From Streptomyces globosus (lineage in GTDB: Bacteria > Actinomycetota > Actinomycetes > Streptomycetales > Streptomycetaceae): DNA of 64,000 nucleotides. The translations under genes were made by a program, and so were the position numbers. Position 1 is the stretch's first letter, and each line of letters starts with the position of its first letter. The DNA is taken from assembly GCF_003325375.1 (NCBI RefSeq), contig NZ_CP030862.1, positions 4,219,501-4,283,500 on the forward strand, in the 5' to 3' direction. Of the stretch, positions 61,720 to 64,000 are shown in pieces. Under the pieces are notes generated by a model, which was given only the letters and a program-made list of their open reading frames with translations, did no database searches and was not told the DNA's origin.

Positions 61720-62997
61720 GTGAGCCGTACGTCCGCGGACTCCCGGGGAGCCCGGCCCGCCTGGCGCGACGCCCTCGCCGCCGTCGCGGCGGGTTTCGCG
61801 GTGATGGCCGCGGTCTCCGCCGCGGGCCTGGCCTGCGCGGGCGCCGCGCGGCTGCCGGGCGCCGCCTTCCCGCACGTCGTGGCCGCCGTGGTCGTGCTCG
61901 CCGCCGGCGGCTCGGTCGACGTGGCGGGCGGCGAGGGGCTCCTCCGGGCGGAGGGCGGCCTGGCGCTGCTCCCGCTCTCCGTGAGCCTCGCCGGCGCCCT
62001 CACCGCCGGCCTGCTGTTCCTGCGCCCGCTGCGCCACAGGGCCGTCGCCGGCGGACGCGAACTCCTCGCCCGGGCCGGCCCGCTGGTGCTGCTGTGGCTG
62101 GCCGCGCTCGCCGGCACCGCGCTGCTCGCCCGCCAGGACTTCGCCGTCAGCCCCGGCGACCCGGCGCTGGAGGACGCCTCCGAACTCCTCGGGCCGGCGC
62201 CGACGGTCGGGTTCCGCGCGGACCTGCCGGCCACCCTCCTGTTCGGGCTGCTGTGGATCGCGGGCCTGCTGCTGGTGGCGCTGCTCGTCTCGCGCCGGGC
62301 ACCGCTCCCGGCGCGGCTGGTCCGCTTCCACGCGGCGGTGCGGCCCGCCGCGTCCGCCACCGTCGTGCTGCTCCTCGCGTACGTGGCCCTCGGGCTCGGC
62401 GCCGGCCTGCTCGCGGCGGCCACGCGCGGCCAGCCGGACCGGGCGTTCGCCGTGATCCTGCTCGCCCTGCCCAACCTGGCGTGGCTCGCGCTCACCCTCG
62501 GCTACGGCGGGGCGTGGGACGGCCGGGCGGACGGGCCGTTCGGGCTGCCCGTGCCGCAGGTGCTGGACCGGGTCGTGCGCGACGCCGACCGGTCCGCGGT
62601 GGACGTCGCCGACCTCGCCCGCCAGGACGGGCGCATGTGGTGGCTGGTGGCCGTCACAGCCCTCGCCCTGCTCGGCACGGGCCTGCTGGCCGCCCTCCGC
62701 TCCCCCGCGCACGTACGGCCCCGGCAGCACGCCCTGCACCTGGCGGCGGCCCTCGGGGCGGCCGCCCTGGCGGTGTCCCTGCTCGCCTCCGTCGACGCGC
62801 ACTTCGGGCTGGCCCTGATGGGCATCGGCGACGCGGGCGGGCTCGGCACGACAGTCGAGCTGCTTCCCGTCCTGTGGCGGAACGTGGGGCTCGCCGTGCT
62901 GTGGGGCGCGGTCGCGGGCTTCCTCGGCGCCCTGCTGGCCCGGCCGGTGCACCGGCGCGCCGCCGCCCGCGGAAGGTCCGCCGCGCGGGGGCGGTGA
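61720..62997 (+). CDS. Streptophobe-family multi-pass membrane protein
   Basis: A 425-residue hydrophobic protein with about ten predicted membrane segments (for example DALAAVAAGFAVMAAVSAAG, LLPLSVSLAGALTAGLLFL, LVLLWLAALAGTALLA). The pattern matches what is called the streptophobe family in Streptomyces; its function is unknown. GTG 61720 is the likely start. TACGGT at 61708-61713 sits where a -10 element would give a leaderless message. It is divergent from the proline-rich membrane protein and converges with the next gene. Confidence 0.7.
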   Translation: MSRTSADSRGARPAWRDALAAVAAGFAVMAAVSAAGLACAGAARLPGAAFPHVVAAVVVLAAGGSVDVAGGEGLLRAEGGLALLPLSVSLAGALTAGLLFLRPLRHRAVAGGRELLARAGPLVLLWLAALAGTALLARQDFAVSPGDPALEDASELLGPAPTVGFRADLPATLLFGLLWIAGLLLVALLVSRRAPLPARLVRFHAAVRPAASATVVLLLAYVALGLGAGLLAAATRGQPDRAFAVILLALPNLAWLALTLGYGGAWDGRADGPFGLPVPQVLDRVVRDADRSAVDVADLARQDGRMWWLVAVTALALLGTGLLAALRSPAHVRPRQHALHLAAALGAAALAVSLLASVDAHFGLALMGIGDAGGLGTTVELLPVLWRNVGLAVLWGAVAGFLGALLARPVHRRAAARGRSAARGR

Positions 62998-63007
62998 CCG
63001 GGCGGGC

Positions 63008-63649
63008 TCAGCTGCCCCCCGCCTCCGGCGGGGTGACGACCTGGGTCGGCTCGCGGCCTCCGCGCCGGGCTTCCGCAGCCGGGCGCTCCGCGGAGCCGCC
63101 CTCTCCCACGGCGGTCGGCGTCGGCTCGGCCCGCGGGGCCGGCTCGCTGCCGGGCGCGGGGGCGGCGTAGGCGGCGAGGCGGGTCCCGTCGCCGTACATC
63201 CACTGGCCGGAGGCCTCGTCGTACAGCCACACGGACTCGCCGTCGACGACGGCCCCGGACCGCAGCCCGCGCGTTCGGCTGCGGAACCCCTCCTGGTCCA
63301 GCCGGCCCGCCGCGAGCTCCTCGACGGCCTGCCGGTAGCGGTCCAGGGCGTCGGCGGCGCGGGCGAGCAGCGGCAGGGGGTCCTCGGCGCGGCCGACGGG
63401 CCGGCCCCCGGTCGGGGGCGGCTGCGGCACGGCGACGAGGAGGCGGCCGTCCACCCAGGCGGACCATCCGTTGGCGCAGAGGATCTGCCCCCACTCGCCG
63501 CGCCGGGAGAGCAGCTGCACGGGCAGGAAGGGGTCGAGGGGGACGGTCGGCCGGGAGACGTCGGGCTCCTCCCAGGCCGGCATCCCGCTCTGCGGGACGA
63601 CGTGTGTGGGGCGGAACTCTGCGCCGGCGTATGCCGCGGGTGCTCCCAT
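63008..63649 (-). CDS. Hypothetical protein with SH3-like segment
   Basis: A 213-residue protein that I do not recognise. Residues 35-75 (PLDPFLPVQLLSRRGEWGQI, NGWSAWVDGRLLVAVP) look like an SH3-type beta barrel. A helical part (LLARAADALDRYRQAVEELA, AGRLDQEGFRSRTRGL) and a WLYDEASGQWMYGDGTRL strand pair follow. The last 50 residues are proline/alanine-rich. No signal peptide is seen. It starts five bases after the stop of the ABC transporter gene on the same strand and is likely cotranscribed with it. Confidence 0.65.
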   Translation of the reverse strand: MGAPAAYAGAEFRPTHVVPQSGMPAWEEPDVSRPTVPLDPFLPVQLLSRRGEWGQILCANGWSAWVDGRLLVAVPQPPPTGGRPVGRAEDPLPLLARAADALDRYRQAVEELAAGRLDQEGFRSRTRGLRSGAVVDGESVWLYDEASGQWMYGDGTRLAAYAAPAPGSEPAPRAEPTPTAVGEGGSAERPAAEARRGGREPTQVVTPPEAGGS

Positions 63650-63653
63650 CGCG

Positions 63654-64000
63654 CTACTTCCGCATGATGGCCGGCTCGTGGCGGCGCAGGAGCCGCACGA
63701 CCAGCACGCCGAACAGCACGGACAGGGCGGCGAGCATGCCCAGGTCGAGCAGCCACACCCGCAGGTCGTGCGCGAACAGCGGGTCGGCGGTGAGCGCGCC
63801 GGGGACGATAGCGCCGAGGTCGACGGTGCCGGCCATGGCGCCGAGGGCCCAGCGGGAGGGCACGAGCCAGGCGATCTGGCCGATGACGGGGGCCCCGTCG
63901 AGCCGGAGCAGCGCCCCGCAGAAGACGACCTGCACGATGGCGATCAGCACCAGCAGCGGCATGGTGACCTCCTCCTTGCGGACGAGGGCGGAGACCAGCA
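63654..64000 (-). CDS. ABC-2-type permease C-terminus (FHA-ABC transporter-like), partial
   Basis: The 3' end of a gene that continues beyond the right edge. The visible 114 codons contain two membrane segments of an ABC-2 permease (PLLVLIAIVQVVFCGALLRL and a final LLDLGMLAALSVLFGVLVVR), with the intervening PVIGQIAWLVPSRWALGAMA element typical of Rv1747-like transporters that carry FHA and ATPase domains upstream. The reading frame is open to the window edge (LVSALVRKEEVTM), so the start is outside. Substrate and presence of FHA domains cannot be seen here. Confidence 0.7.
   Translation of the reverse strand, partial: LVSALVRKEEVTMPLLVLIAIVQVVFCGALLRLDGAPVIGQIAWLVPSRWALGAMAGTVDLGAIVPGALTADPLFAHDLRVWLLDLGMLAALSVLFGVLVVRLLRRHEPAIMRK

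Overview
The window is very GC-rich actinobacterial chromosome and is most likely from Streptomyces. GTG starts are common, spacers are GC-rich, and several genes belong to families typical of that genus: an NsdA/NsdB-type regulator, a streptophobe-like membrane protein, PAS/GAF/SpoIIE phosphatases, a deazaflavin-dependent nitroreductase and an FHA-ABC-type permease end. I see no rRNA, tRNA, CRISPR array, prophage or plasmid functions, and no complete transposon. One short fold-back element (57251-57423) is the only clear mobile-element candidate.

Layout. 1-4.5 kb: a SpoIIE phosphatase, an NsdA/NsdB-like regulator and a phosphotransferase-family protein. 4.6-21.3 kb: a lipid- or sterol-catabolism region. 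It holds a KstD-like flavoprotein, a divergent pair of units (enoyl-CoA hydratase, tandem OB-fold DUF35 protein and two Ltp-type thiolases against a FadD19-like ligase), PaaK, two further acyl-CoA ligases and a nitronate-monooxygenase-family enzyme, with a YihY-type membrane protein and a Ca/H antiporter between them. Four of the intergenic regions here carry the same palindrome, TGA-N7-TCA, so the scattered units probably share one regulator. 21-29 kb: a serine hydrolase, a nitroreductase-hemerythrin fusion, a TetR/flavin-monooxygenase pair with two clear operators, a second nitroreductase, and a Ser/Thr kinase with TPRs overlapping a CrtI/PYROXD2-like oxidoreductase. 31-38 kb: a VOC protein divergent from a UvrA-like ATPase, an acyl-CoA dehydrogenase with a KstR-type operator, and a DeoR/SIS/aldolase sugar module. 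38-43 kb: threonine catabolism (tdh, kbl) with a LysR gene, then an HSL-type hydrolase lacking its nucleophile serine. 43-50 kb: a methyltransferase, a multidomain phosphatase, a GH15 enzyme, DoxX/MarR, DUF1232 and AlkB. 50-53 kb: dhaKLM. 53-57 kb: molybdate uptake (TOBE regulator, modA, modBC fusion). 57-64 kb: an FBP zinc-finger protein, the fold-back element, a third phosphatase, an SRPBCC protein and a set of membrane-associated genes ending in a truncated ABC transporter.

How the genes fit together. The strongest functional unit is the region at 4.6-21 kb. Its gene content (delta-1 dehydrogenation, CoA activation, enoyl hydration, and a DUF35 partner with two Cys-less thiolase-fold proteins) resembles the mycobacterial/rhodococcal sterol side-chain module fadD19-echA19-DUF35-ltp4-ltp3. 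The acyl-CoA dehydrogenase at 34.6 kb may supply a dehydrogenation step, but it carries a different operator type. All functional assignments come from reading motifs in the translations and from gene order. No database search was run.
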